Part shown: piece by piece, positions 43,085 through 51,563 of the stretch
How the letters are laid out: each line of letters begins with the position of its first letter
How positions within the stretch are numbered: the first letter of the stretch is position 1
Source: Caballeronia sordidicola
GTDB taxonomy: Bacteria > Pseudomonadota > Gammaproteobacteria > Burkholderiales > Burkholderiaceae
Length of the DNA: 61,002 nt
Reading direction: 5' to 3'
NCBI RefSeq assembly: GCF_002220365.1
Contig: NZ_MTHB01000288.1
Coordinates: 1-61,002, forward strand
The notes under the pieces: generated by a model
Databases searched by the model: none
What the model was told of the DNA's origin: nothing
What the model saw: only the letters and a program-made list of their open reading frames with translations
Made by a program: the position numbers and the translations under genes

Positions 43085-43810
43085 ATGAAAATAAAACGGG
43101 TTGTTACGGGGGTCGCTGCATTCGCGTGCGTGTCTGGCGCGGCACATGCACAGTCGGCGAACACTTTCTACGTCACTACAGGCTGGTTCCATTTCGCTCC
43201 TATCTCCAGTAGCGGCCCGCTCAAGGAAACGAGCGTAGGTGGATCGCCAGTCGGCATTGAAGTACCCAACACCGGCGCGAGCCTCTCCAGCGGCGACACC
43301 GCCGGCTTCACCGCGGGCTACTTTGTCACCGACCATATTGCTGGCGAATTTGTTCTCGGCATTCCGCCCACGTTCGACTTGAAAGGCGAAAAGTCGTATT
43401 CGCAATATGGCACGCTCGGATCGGCCAAGCAGTGGAGCCCGACGCTGTTGCTGAAGTACTACTTCATGCAACCACAGTCGAAGATTCGCCCTTACGTGGG
43501 TATTGGCGTGACACGCGTGTGGTTCACCGACGCAAAGATCACGAATACCGCTTTCGAAGCCAACGTACTGCATGGTCCGACCGATGTATCGACGGATAGT
43601 TCGTGGGCCCCCGTGTTTAATGCAGGCCTTACATACGCGTTCAACGACCACTGGTTCGCCGGTTTCTCCATTTCCTTCGTGCCCCTCCATGCCACGGCCA
43701 AGCTCACGACCCAGGCGCAGACGCCGGTCGGCCAGCTCACCGTGAACTCAGAAGCAAAACTGAAGCTGAACCCGATCGTGACGTACCTGAACGTCGGATA
43801 TCGGTTCTAA
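43085..43810 (+). CDS. OmpW family outer-membrane protein
   Basis: OmpW proteins are eight-stranded beta-barrels for small hydrophobic molecules. The 241-residue product starts with a signal peptide (MKIKRVVTGVAAFACVSGAAHA) and shows alternating barrel strands, the family segments GFTAGYFVTDHIAGEFVLGIPPTFDLKG and SPTLLLKYYFMQPQSKIRPYVGIGVTRVWF, and a C-terminal aromatic residue (NVGYRF) as needed for barrel assembly. GGAGGA sits 8 nt before the ATG. It has its own strong terminator. Confidence 0.93.
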   Translation: MKIKRVVTGVAAFACVSGAAHAQSANTFYVTTGWFHFAPISSSGPLKETSVGGSPVGIEVPNTGASLSSGDTAGFTAGYFVTDHIAGEFVLGIPPTFDLKGEKSYSQYGTLGSAKQWSPTLLLKYYFMQPQSKIRPYVGIGVTRVWFTDAKITNTAFEANVLHGPTDVSTDSSWAPVFNAGLTYAFNDHWFAGFSISFVPLHATAKLTTQAQTPVGQLTVNSEAKLKLNPIVTYLNVGYRF

Positions 43811-43884
43811 ATACTGTTTGAAACACGGTTTAAACGCCTGCACTCGCCCTTTTTTTCACGCTGTTCCGTCAAAGCAAACCAAGA

Positions 43885-43927
43885 ACAAACGCCGTTGCGA
43901 GTATTCCTCGCAACGGCGTTTGTCTTT
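43885..43927 (+). terminator. Strong terminator after the OmpW gene
   Basis: A perfect 17-bp stem (43885-43901 with 43907-43923) encloses a 5-nt loop and is followed by a short T-rich stretch (CTTTC). Both arms end in AAAC/GTTT pairs. The rest of 43811-44146 holds no other gene. Confidence 0.85.
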
Positions 43928-44146
43928 CAGCGCTTGTAAATATGACTCGCAGCGTGCGGTTTTCCGAACGCATCCGGGCAGTTTCTACTTTTACCGATTT
44001 TCTGCTTTTCGCCAGATGCCTTGCGTGGCAAGGCTCGAACGTGCAATGTTGAACGCGGCGGGGCAATCGGCATCCAACTTGCTCACCTTCTGTTTTTCCG
44101 CACTTTCGCGGCCCATCCACGATTCATCCATCGACGGAGCGATCCT

Positions 44147-44524
44147 ATGAACGCATTCCCAAATACGCGAGATGCCCTCGGAGATTCATGGAACTCCACC
44201 AGTCGCCGTGCACGCCGCATTTCGCGTCATAGCCGCGACGCGGCGCAGGACATTGGCGGCGAATTGCGCACGCTTATTTCGGAAATTGAAGAAACACTGT
44301 CAGAAGGGACGTCAGCCGACGTCGCCGCGCTGCGCGCTCAATTGAGCAAGAGCGTGGATTCGGCACGCGAGCGTTTGAATAATACGCAAGACGCGGTGCG
44401 CGCTCGTGCGAATGCGGCCCTGGCCGATGCGGACACCTATATTCACGACAAACCGTGGCAAACCATTGCCCTGGTGGGCGGCCTGGCGCTGGTAGCAGGC
44501 GTGTTGCTGGCCCGCGCCCGATAA
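44147..44524 (+). CDS. DUF883 (ElaB/YqjD-type) membrane-anchored protein
   Basis: The 125-residue product has a long helical, probably coiled-coil middle (DIGGELRTLISEIEETLSEGTSADVAALRAQL...ARERLNNTQDAVRARANAAL) and the family C-terminal anchor DKPWQTIALVGGLALVAGVLLARAR. E. coli relatives YqjD and ElaB sit in the inner membrane, bind ribosomes and are made in stationary phase. The ATG at 44147 follows GGAG; a longer frame upstream is not family-like. Confidence 0.9.
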   Translation: MNAFPNTRDALGDSWNSTSRRARRISRHSRDAAQDIGGELRTLISEIEETLSEGTSADVAALRAQLSKSVDSARERLNNTQDAVRARANAALADADTYIHDKPWQTIALVGGLALVAGVLLARAR

Positions 44525-44545
44525 GTCTTTTGCTTGTATCGATGA

Positions 44546-44581
44546 AAAACGCGCGCCGGAATCGCTTCCGGCGCGCGGTTT
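44546..44581. terminator. Bidirectional terminator between DUF883 gene and ugpQ
   Basis: GCGCGCCGGA and TCCGGCGCGC pair over 10 bp with a 6-nt loop, flanked by AAAA on the left and GGTTT on the right. It lies between convergent stop codons and can serve both. Confidence 0.75.
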
Positions 44582-44602
44582 CACGTGTTTGCGTATTTCA
44601 GC

Positions 44603-45346
44603 TCAATCCAGAAAATCAGCGCCGATTACGTCGATCCGGTCCGTGCAGATCGCGTCCACGCCCCATTTCGCGAGCTGGCGCGCCCGTTCGGGGTCGTTGA
44701 CGGTGTAAGCCAGTATCCGCAAGCCGGAAACCTTGATCTCCGCAACCAGACGCTCGTCCAGCGTCTTGTGATCAGCATGCAGTGACACGCACGCCAACGC
44801 CGCGGTTTGGGCGCGCCAGTCGCCGGGAATGGCTTGGTAGAGCAAACCGCGCGGCAGATCGGGCGCAGCGCCGGCAGCGGCCTCAAGCGCAGCGTACGAA
44901 AACGACGACAGCAGCGGCGCCGTTTCTGCTCCTGACCACAGCCGCGCGGCTTCCTGCGCCACTAAAACGCCCGTCTCCACGTCGCGCCCTTCGCACGGCT
45001 TGATTTCGATATTCGCCGCCAATCCGTGCGAAAAACACCGTTGCGCGACCTGGACGAGCGTTGGCATGCGTGCGCCGGCGAAACTCGGATCGAACCAGCT
45101 TCCGGCATCGAGTTGTTCAAGTTCTTCGTAGCGAAGATTTTTCGCCGCACCGCGCCCGTTCGACGTGCGGTCGACGAGGTCGTCGTGTAGCAAAAACACA
45201 ACGTTATCCGCCGATAATTTCGCATCGAATTCGATCATTTTCAGACCGAGGCGCGCACCGGTGTCAATACCGTCGAGCGTGTTTTCCGGCGCGACTTTCC
45301 CGCCGCCGCGATGCGCGACGATGCGCGGATAAGGCCAGATTTTCAT
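44603..45346 (-). CDS. ugpQ: Glycerophosphodiester phosphodiesterase UgpQ
   Basis: UgpQ splits imported glycerophosphodiesters into glycerol 3-phosphate and an alcohol. The 247-residue TIM-barrel product has the catalytic start VAHRGGGKVAPENTLDGI, IEFDAKLSADNVVFLLHDDLVDRTSNG with the metal-binding Glu/Asp and the second histidine, and IEIKPCEGR. No signal peptide, so it is cytoplasmic. It closes the ugp operon. Confidence 0.95.
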   Translation of the reverse strand: MKIWPYPRIVAHRGGGKVAPENTLDGIDTGARLGLKMIEFDAKLSADNVVFLLHDDLVDRTSNGRGAAKNLRYEELEQLDAGSWFDPSFAGARMPTLVQVAQRCFSHGLAANIEIKPCEGRDVETGVLVAQEAARLWSGAETAPLLSSFSYAALEAAAGAAPDLPRGLLYQAIPGDWRAQTAALACVSLHADHKTLDERLVAEIKVSGLRILAYTVNDPERARQLAKWGVDAICTDRIDVIGADFLD

Positions 45347-45369
45347 GTTCTTGTACCCTCTCGTTCCCT

Positions 45370-46452
45370 TTAATTAACGCGTAAGCCCGTTGCCGGATCG
45401 AAAATGTGAAGACGGTGAGCCGGCAGCGCCACTTCCAGCGCCTCGCCGCGCGCCGGACGATGTTCATGCGGCAAACGCACCGCGACGTCGTGTTTGCCCC
45501 AGCGGCCATGCGCGAGGTTATCGGCGCCGAGGAGTTCACAGGAATCCACAGTCAGCGAGACATGTGCGCTCTGCTGCTCCGGCAACATGTGTTCCGGCCG
45601 AATGCCTAATACCCACTCACGGCCCTTCAAATCCTGTTGCAGCGACTGCATGCCCGCGAGCGGCAGGCGTGGCCCATTACCCGCGACATCGAAGCCAGAC
45701 CCGTCGTCCGACACACGGCCTTCCAGCAGATTCATCGCCGGTGAGCCGATAAAGCTTGCCACGAACACCGTCGCCGGCCGCTCGTAGACTTCGGTCGGCG
45801 GCCCGATCTGCTCGGCCCGGCCGCGATTCATCACGATCACGCGCTGCGCGAGCGTCATTGCCTCGATCTGGTCGTGGGTGACGTACAGGCTAGTGGTCGC
45901 AAGACGTGCGTGCAGCCGCTGGATCTCCAGCCGCATTTGCACGCGCAACTTGGCGTCGAGGTTGGACAGCGGTTCGTCAAACAGGAACACGGCCGGTTCG
46001 CGCACGATCGCGCGGCCCATTGCCACACGTTGCCGCTGGCCGCCGGACAACTCGCGCGGCTTGCGCGCGAGCAACGGTTCGAGTTCCAGGATCTTCGCGG
46101 CATTCTGCACGCGCCGGTCGATTTCAGACTTGCTGACACCGCCGATCTTCAGCGCGTACGCCATGTTCTGCGCGACGCTCATGTGCGGATACAGCGCGTA
46201 GTTCTGGAACACCATCGCGATGTCCCGGTCCTTCGGCTCCAGCTTATTCACCACTTTCTCGCCGATGGAAATCGTCCCTTCGGACACGCTTTCCAGCCCC
46301 GCGACCATCCGCAGCAAGGTCGATTTCCCGCAGCCGGACGGCCCGACCATCACGACGAATTCGCCGTCCGTCACTTCCACATCAATGCCGTGCAGGACAA
46401 ACTGCTTGCCGTCGTAGGTTTTTTTGACGCCTTGAAGGCTCAGTGCAGCCAT
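45370..46452 (-). CDS. ugpC: Glycerol-3-phosphate ABC importer ATPase UgpC
   Basis: UgpC powers uptake of glycerol 3-phosphate and its diesters. The 360-residue MalK-type ATPase has Walker A GPSGCGKSTLLRMVAG, signature ELSGGQRQRVAMGRAI, Walker B VFLFDEPLSNLDAKLR, the switch histidine YVTHDQIEAMT and a C-terminal TOBE region. The start MAALSLQGVKKTYDG is used; a 65-residue upstream extension runs into the neighbouring gene. It follows the small monooxygenase-like gene by 10 bp. Confidence 0.95.
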   Translation of the reverse strand: MAALSLQGVKKTYDGKQFVLHGIDVEVTDGEFVVMVGPSGCGKSTLLRMVAGLESVSEGTISIGEKVVNKLEPKDRDIAMVFQNYALYPHMSVAQNMAYALKIGGVSKSEIDRRVQNAAKILELEPLLARKPRELSGGQRQRVAMGRAIVREPAVFLFDEPLSNLDAKLRVQMRLEIQRLHARLATTSLYVTHDQIEAMTLAQRVIVMNRGRAEQIGPPTEVYERPATVFVASFIGSPAMNLLEGRVSDDGSGFDVAGNGPRLPLAGMQSLQQDLKGREWVLGIRPEHMLPEQQSAHVSLTVDSCELLGADNLAHGRWGKHDVAVRLPHEHRPARGEALEVALPAHRLHIFDPATGLRVN

Positions 46453-46462
46453 CGACCCGCCT

Positions 46463-46771
46463 TCATTTAAGGGCGCCCGCGACCGTCGCGAAGTGCGCGA
46501 CCGCGATGCCCGGTTCATAGAATTTATGCAGCAACTCGCGCCACGTCTGGTAGTCGGCAGAGCCGCGGAAACCTTCCTGATGCGCCGCGACCGTTTCCCA
46601 GCGCACGAGCAGCACGTAATGCGAACCGTTGTTCGCGTCAGCGCCACGCACCAGTTCGTGCGAGAGATAGCCCGGTTGCGCCGAGATGATTTTTTCGGCT
46701 TTAGCGAACGCCGCTTCGAACGCGGCCTCTTCGCCCGCCTTCACCGGCAATTGAGCAACTTCAAGGATCAT
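46463..46771 (-). CDS. Antibiotic biosynthesis monooxygenase (ABM) domain protein
   Basis: The 102-residue product is a single ferredoxin-like ABM domain (MILEVAQLPVKAGEEAAFEAAFAKAEKIISAQPGYLSHELVRG; YVLLVRWETVAAHQEGFRGSADYQTWRELLHKFYEPG). Relatives include YgiN-type quinol monooxygenases and many of unknown role. It lies inside the ugp operon, 14 bp after ugpE and 10 bp before ugpC, so it must be co-transcribed with them. E. coli ugpBAECQ has no such gene. Confidence 0.88.
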   Translation of the reverse strand: MILEVAQLPVKAGEEAAFEAAFAKAEKIISAQPGYLSHELVRGADANNGSHYVLLVRWETVAAHQEGFRGSADYQTWRELLHKFYEPGIAVAHFATVAGALK

Positions 46772-46785
46772 TGAATGAGCCTCCG

Positions 46786-47631
46786 TTATTTTTCGGAATC
46801 GACGAGACCACGTACGAACCAGCGTTGCATCGTCAGCACAACCGCAAGCGGCGGCAACATCGCCAGAAGCGTTGCAGTCATGACCAGATGCCATTCGGTG
46901 GCTGTATCGCCGGTTGCGATCATGCTCTTGATGCCGACCACCGCGGTTTGCAGCGACTGGTCACTGGTGATCAGGATCGGCCACAAATACTGGTTCCAGC
47001 CATAGATGAACGTGATCACGAACAGTGCGGCAATGTTCGTCTTCGACAGCGGCAGCACCACGTCCCAGAGGAACCGCAATGCCCCGGCGCCGTCGATGCG
47101 CGCCGCCTCCATCAACTCGTCGGGCAGCGTCATGAAGAACTGCCGGAACAGGAACGTCGCCGTCGCCGATGCAATCAGCGGCAATGTCAGGCCGGCGTAC
47201 GTGTTGCTGAGGTGCATCGACGAAACGACCTGGACCGTCGGGAAAATCCGCACTTCCACCGGCAGCATCAGCGTGATGAAGATTAGCCAGAAGGCCAGGT
47301 TTTTAAACGGAAAGCGGAAGAACACAATGGCGTAGGCCGACAACATGGAGATAGCGATCTTGCCGATCGAAATCACGAGCGCCATGACCAGGCTGTTCAG
47401 CAGCATGTGGCCGAACGGCGCCGCCGCGTTGCCGCTGCCGTGCGTCCAGATAGTCACTACGTTCTCGAACAAGTGCGTGCTCGGAACCAGCGAAAGCGGC
47501 ACGCTGAATACTTCCGCTTCGCTCATGGTGGCGGCGCAAAAAGCGATGTACACGGGAAACACGACCAGCACCACGCCCACGATCAGCACCGCGTGGCAAA
47601 ACAGGTCAAAACCGCGACGGTTCTCGATCAT
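46786..47631 (-). CDS. ugpE: Glycerol-3-phosphate ABC importer permease UgpE
   Basis: UgpE forms the membrane channel with UgpA. The 281-residue product has six predicted membrane segments and the EAA loop that meets the ATPase (LPDELMEAARIDGAGALRFLWDVVLPLSKTNIAAL). Its start overlaps the ugpA stop by four bases. Confidence 0.95.
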   Translation of the reverse strand: MIENRRGFDLFCHAVLIVGVVLVVFPVYIAFCAATMSEAEVFSVPLSLVPSTHLFENVVTIWTHGSGNAAAPFGHMLLNSLVMALVISIGKIAISMLSAYAIVFFRFPFKNLAFWLIFITLMLPVEVRIFPTVQVVSSMHLSNTYAGLTLPLIASATATFLFRQFFMTLPDELMEAARIDGAGALRFLWDVVLPLSKTNIAALFVITFIYGWNQYLWPILITSDQSLQTAVVGIKSMIATGDTATEWHLVMTATLLAMLPPLAVVLTMQRWFVRGLVDSEK

Positions 47632-48512
47632 GAGTACTGCACCCGACGTTCAATAAAGCGGAATTGCACGACAGTCAGCGCCACCACGATCACCATCAGC
47701 ACAACCGACTGCGCGCCGGAACTGCCGATATCGAGACCTTGGAAACCTTCGGCGAAAATCTTGTAGATCAAGGTTTTTGTGGACTGCGCGGGGCCGCCGC
47801 CGGTGGCTGCATCGATCACGGGGAAGGTATCGAAGAAGGCGTAGACCACATTCACGGTCAGCAGGAAAAAGCTGGTTGGCGAGAGCAACGGCAGCGCGAT
47901 TCCGAAAAAGCGCCGCACGGGCCCGGCGCCGTCAATGGCCGCCGCCTCGATCAACGAACGCGGGATAGCCTGCAGCCCGGCGTAGAAGAACAGGAAGTTA
48001 TAGCTGACCTGCTTCCACACTGACGCCAGCACGACCAGGAACATGGCCTGGGAACCGTTGAGCGCGTGGTTCCAGACAATGCCGTATTTCGCAAGCGCGT
48101 AGGTCACCAAACCAATGCTTGGATTGAACAGGAACGACCACAGCACGGCGGCAATAGCCGGTGCAACCGCGTACGGCCAGATCAACAGCGTCTGATACAG
48201 CTTCCTGCCCCTTGTCACCCGATCAGCGCACGCGGCCAGCAGCAGCGAGATCGCGAGACCCGACACGGTGACAAGCGTGCAGAAGATGATGGTCGTGTTG
48301 AATGACGCGAGGTAAAGCGGATCGGTGAAGATCTGCTTGAAATTCGCCAGTCCGACAAACTCGCTCGATGTACCGAACGCGTCCTGGGTCTGCGTGGCCT
48401 GCCACAGCGCCTCGCCGGCCGGCCACAGAAAAAAGAGCGCGGTGATGGCGAGTTGCGGCGCGACCAGCAGATAAGGCAGCAGGCTCGTATTGAACCGCGA
48501 TCGTTTTTCCAT
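47628..48512 (-). CDS. ugpA: Glycerol-3-phosphate ABC importer permease UgpA
   Basis: UgpA pairs with UgpE. The 294-residue product has six membrane segments and the EAA loop IPRSLIEAAAIDGAGPVRRFFGIALPLLSP. The start MEKRSRFNTSLLPYLLVAPQ is used; 25 in-frame residues upstream would run into ugpB and are not permease-like. It lies 7 bp after ugpB. Confidence 0.95.
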   Translation of the reverse strand: MEKRSRFNTSLLPYLLVAPQLAITALFFLWPAGEALWQATQTQDAFGTSSEFVGLANFKQIFTDPLYLASFNTTIIFCTLVTVSGLAISLLLAACADRVTRGRKLYQTLLIWPYAVAPAIAAVLWSFLFNPSIGLVTYALAKYGIVWNHALNGSQAMFLVVLASVWKQVSYNFLFFYAGLQAIPRSLIEAAAIDGAGPVRRFFGIALPLLSPTSFFLLTVNVVYAFFDTFPVIDAATGGGPAQSTKTLIYKIFAEGFQGLDIGSSGAQSVVLMVIVVALTVVQFRFIERRVQYS

Positions 48513-48519
48513 GGCGAGT

Positions 48520-49842
48520 TTAGTTTCCAGCCTTTTCGAAGCGGCGCAGCAGGTCGTCGCCGCGCGATGCCGCCGAATCAAGCGCATCCTTCGGCGTTTT
48601 CTTCTGTGCCCAGACCTGCTCGAGTTCTTCGTCGACGATCGTGCGGATCTGCGGCATGTTGCCCAGACGCAAGCCCTTCGTGAACGGCAGGGGCGGCTTG
48701 TTCAACATCTGTTTGATCGCGGTATCGGCGCCGGGATTCTTGTCGTAGAAACCCTGCTTTTGCGTCAGTTCGTAAGCGGCGGTCGTGACCGGCAGATAAC
48801 CCGTGTCCTGATGCCATTTGGCTGCGACTGCCGGCGAGCTCAGGTACGCCAGGAACTTGGCGACCCCCTTGTACGTGGCCGGATCCTTCCCGGCCAGAAC
48901 CCAAAGACTCGCGCCGCCGATAATCGCGTTCTGCGGTGCGCCCTTCACGCTCTGGTCGTACGGCATCATGCCCGTGCCGAAATTGAACTTCGCGTATTTC
49001 TTGATGTTGGCAAGCGACCCCGACGAGTTGGTCACGATGCCGCAATCGCCGCTATAGAACTTCGATACCGCTTCGTCCTTGCGGCCCACATACGTGAACG
49101 TGCCGTCCTTCGCCATGTTTTGCAGGCGCTGGATGTGCGCGATCTGCAGTGGCTTGTTGAATTCGAGCACGGCGTTGGTGCCGTCAAAACCATTATTCTC
49201 CGAGGCGAACGGCAGGCCGTGCCATGCGCTGTAGTTCTCCAACTGAATCCAGCTCTGCCAGCCCGACGAATAACCGCACATGCCTGCTGCCTTCAGCTTT
49301 TTCGCATCGGCTTCGAGTTCGTCCCAGGTTTTCGGCGGCTGGGTCGGATCGATACCGGCCTTCTTGAACGCGTCCTTGTTGTAATAGAGGACAGGTGTAG
49401 AGCTGTTGAACGGCATCGAGATCAGCTGGCCAGTCTTCGAGTCACTGTAGTAACTCGCAATCGTTGGAACGAATGCCTTGACGTCGAGCGGAACGCCGGC
49501 TTGTTTGAATACGTCAGAAACGGGAATGACCGCCTTCTTGGCCTGAATCATCGTGGCTGTGCCGACTTCATACACTTGCAGGATCGCCGGCGCGTTGCCG
49601 CTGCGATACGCCGCAATACCCGCAGCCAGCGTCTGGTCGTAGCTGCCCTTGAAGACCGGCACGATCTTGTAGTCGCTTTGCGACGCGTTGAAGTCGTTTG
49701 CAATGTCATTCACGCGCTCACCGAGCGCGGATTCCATCGCGTGCCAGAACTGGATTTCAGTGGCGGCCTGCGCCTGACTGGCGCCAAAGGCGAATACAGC
49801 GGCAATGGAAAAGGCGCTGACCAACAACTTGCGACTACTCAT
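48520..49842 (-). CDS. ugpB: Glycerol-3-phosphate ABC importer substrate-binding protein UgpB
   Basis: UgpB captures glycerol 3-phosphate or glycerophosphodiesters in the periplasm. The 440-residue product has a signal peptide (MSSRKLLVSAFSIAAVFAFGASQAQA) and the UgpB pattern ATEIQFWHAMESALGERVNDIANDFNASQSDYKIVPVFKGSYDQTL, MPFNSSTPVLYYNKDAFKKAGI and CGYSSGWQSWIQLENYSAWHG. It leads the operon ugpB-ugpA-ugpE-ABM-ugpC-ugpQ. No PHO box was looked for in detail or noticed in the short gap upstream. Confidence 0.95.
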   Translation of the reverse strand: MSSRKLLVSAFSIAAVFAFGASQAQAATEIQFWHAMESALGERVNDIANDFNASQSDYKIVPVFKGSYDQTLAAGIAAYRSGNAPAILQVYEVGTATMIQAKKAVIPVSDVFKQAGVPLDVKAFVPTIASYYSDSKTGQLISMPFNSSTPVLYYNKDAFKKAGIDPTQPPKTWDELEADAKKLKAAGMCGYSSGWQSWIQLENYSAWHGLPFASENNGFDGTNAVLEFNKPLQIAHIQRLQNMAKDGTFTYVGRKDEAVSKFYSGDCGIVTNSSGSLANIKKYAKFNFGTGMMPYDQSVKGAPQNAIIGGASLWVLAGKDPATYKGVAKFLAYLSSPAVAAKWHQDTGYLPVTTAAYELTQKQGFYDKNPGADTAIKQMLNKPPLPFTKGLRLGNMPQIRTIVDEELEQVWAQKKTPKDALDSAASRGDDLLRRFEKAGN

Positions 49843-49917
49843 GAGTAACCTCTCCTTGAACCCCGGTGGAGTTTTTTTGATTCGGACAAACGCGGAACGC
49901 GTCTGGAACGCGGCATT

Positions 49918-51144
49918 CTAGTTGTCGTCTATGACGAATAGACGTCCATATTCTTTTAATGCATAACGATCAGTCATGCCTGCGATGTAATGCGCGATCA
50001 GGCGTGCCTGCGTGCTGCCGGAAGCGTTCTCGCTGCCGCGGGGGTCGTTGGCGAACTCTTCCGCGATCGGTCCACGTGCCTGATAGGCCGGCGGCAGCAG
50101 GCGCGGGTCGTCGTTGAATGCCTTGAACAGCCCGCTCACCACGCGCGCCGCTTTGTTAGCCATCCGCATGACCTGGTAATGGCGATACAGGTTCTTGTAA
50201 AGAAACCGCTTGAGTTCGGTAGCCTGGGCGGCAACTGTCTCGCTGTGCGTGACCAGCGCCGGAGCGTCGCGCACGTCATCGACCGATTGCGGATTCAACC
50301 GCGCCAGGTTCTCGCTCGTCGACTCGATCAGATCCACGATCAACGTATTGATGATCCGGCGGATGGTCTCGTGAATCAGCCTTCGCCCTTCAATTTTCGG
50401 ATACTCGCCGCGCGCCGCTTCGTAGTGCGTATGCCACAACGCGACATCGGCCAGTTGATCGAGCGTGATCAGGCCGGAGCGCAGCCCATCGTCGACGTCG
50501 TGATTGTTGTAGGCGATTTCGTCGGCAACATTTGCGATCTGGGCTTCTATCGACGGCTGCTTGCGATTCAGAAAACGTTCGCCCAATGCGCCGAGCTTCA
50601 GCGCGTTTTCATGCGAGCAGTGTTTAAGAATGCCTTCGCGGGTTTCGAAGCAAAGATTAAGGCCGTCGAACGCGCCGTAGTGTTCTTCCAGTTCATCAAC
50701 CACCACAAGGCTCTGCAGGTTGTGCTCGAAGCCGCCGTGATCGCGCATGCATTCGTTCAGCGCATCCTGTCCGGCATGGCCGAACGGCGTATGGCCGAGA
50801 TCGTGCGCCAGCGAAATTGCTTCGACCAGGTCTTCGTTCACGCGCAGGTTACGCGCCACGGAACGGGCGATCTGCGCGACTTCCAGGCTGTGCGTCAGGC
50901 GCGTGCGAAAGAGGTCGCCCTCGTGATTGACGAAAACCTGCGTCTTGTATTCAAGGCGGCGGAACGCCGTGGAGTGAACAATACGATCGCGGTCGCGCTG
51001 GAACTCGGTGCGCGCAGCGGGCGGTTTTTCTTCGAAGCTGCGGCCACGCGACTCGGCCGAATGCGCGGCATACGGCGCGAGATGGGCCTCAAGCGCGAAC
51101 GACGTCGGCGTGATGCTGGAAAACTGGAATGTCTTGTCGCTCAC
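49918..51144 (-). CDS. Deoxyguanosinetriphosphate triphosphohydrolase-like protein (HD domain)
   Basis: These enzymes release triphosphate from dNTPs. The 408-residue product has the HD-domain ligands in TRLTHSLEVAQ and AHDLGHTPFGHAGQDAL, preceded by the RDRIVHSTAFRRLEYKTQVF segment that identifies the family. It is the type 2, shorter form common outside enterics. The start is a GTG with GGAGC 6 nt upstream. It follows aroB with an unusually long 419-bp gap. Confidence 0.93.
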   Translation of the reverse strand: MSDKTFQFSSITPTSFALEAHLAPYAAHSAESRGRSFEEKPPAARTEFQRDRDRIVHSTAFRRLEYKTQVFVNHEGDLFRTRLTHSLEVAQIARSVARNLRVNEDLVEAISLAHDLGHTPFGHAGQDALNECMRDHGGFEHNLQSLVVVDELEEHYGAFDGLNLCFETREGILKHCSHENALKLGALGERFLNRKQPSIEAQIANVADEIAYNNHDVDDGLRSGLITLDQLADVALWHTHYEAARGEYPKIEGRRLIHETIRRIINTLIVDLIESTSENLARLNPQSVDDVRDAPALVTHSETVAAQATELKRFLYKNLYRHYQVMRMANKAARVVSGLFKAFNDDPRLLPPAYQARGPIAEEFANDPRGSENASGSTQARLIAHYIAGMTDRYALKEYGRLFVIDDN

Positions 51145-51563
51145 CGGCTGCTCCGAATCATCGTTGCTTTGTTGTTTTTACTTCGTTTTTTGCTTGGCCC
51201 TGGCTTGGTCGTTTTCTCCGCGGCAACGGCTTTGCCCAGATGCGGCGCCAAAGAGAGTCGGCGCGATGTCCCAATCTTTCATCTATCGCGGCTTGGCGGT
51301 AATTCCCCAATCACCGTCCTCGTCTTCATCATGACGCCCGCACCTGAAAAAGCATCAACCAAGCCGGCGTGACTGGTTTCAAATCTGGAACGCCCTGCGG
51401 TTTACCTGTTGCCGTTAGCCAACGTGTTCTTTGCCGCCGTGACCACTACCGCTGCCGTTGTTAAGCACGCGTCACAGGGGGCAGCGCATTGGTGAACCCG
51501 GACGTCTCGCGACGGAGCTTCGTCAGAACAACCCACTGCTGCTGAACGCAGCCGCTCAGTCGC
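51145..51563. other. 419-bp gap between aroB and the dGTPase-like gene, no gene seen
   Basis: Neither strand has an open frame with a ribosome site or coding character. The plus strand is T-rich at 51165-51195 (runs of five and six T). I see no strong hairpin. It could hold a promoter for the dGTPase-like gene or the remains of a lost gene. Confidence 0.5.
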
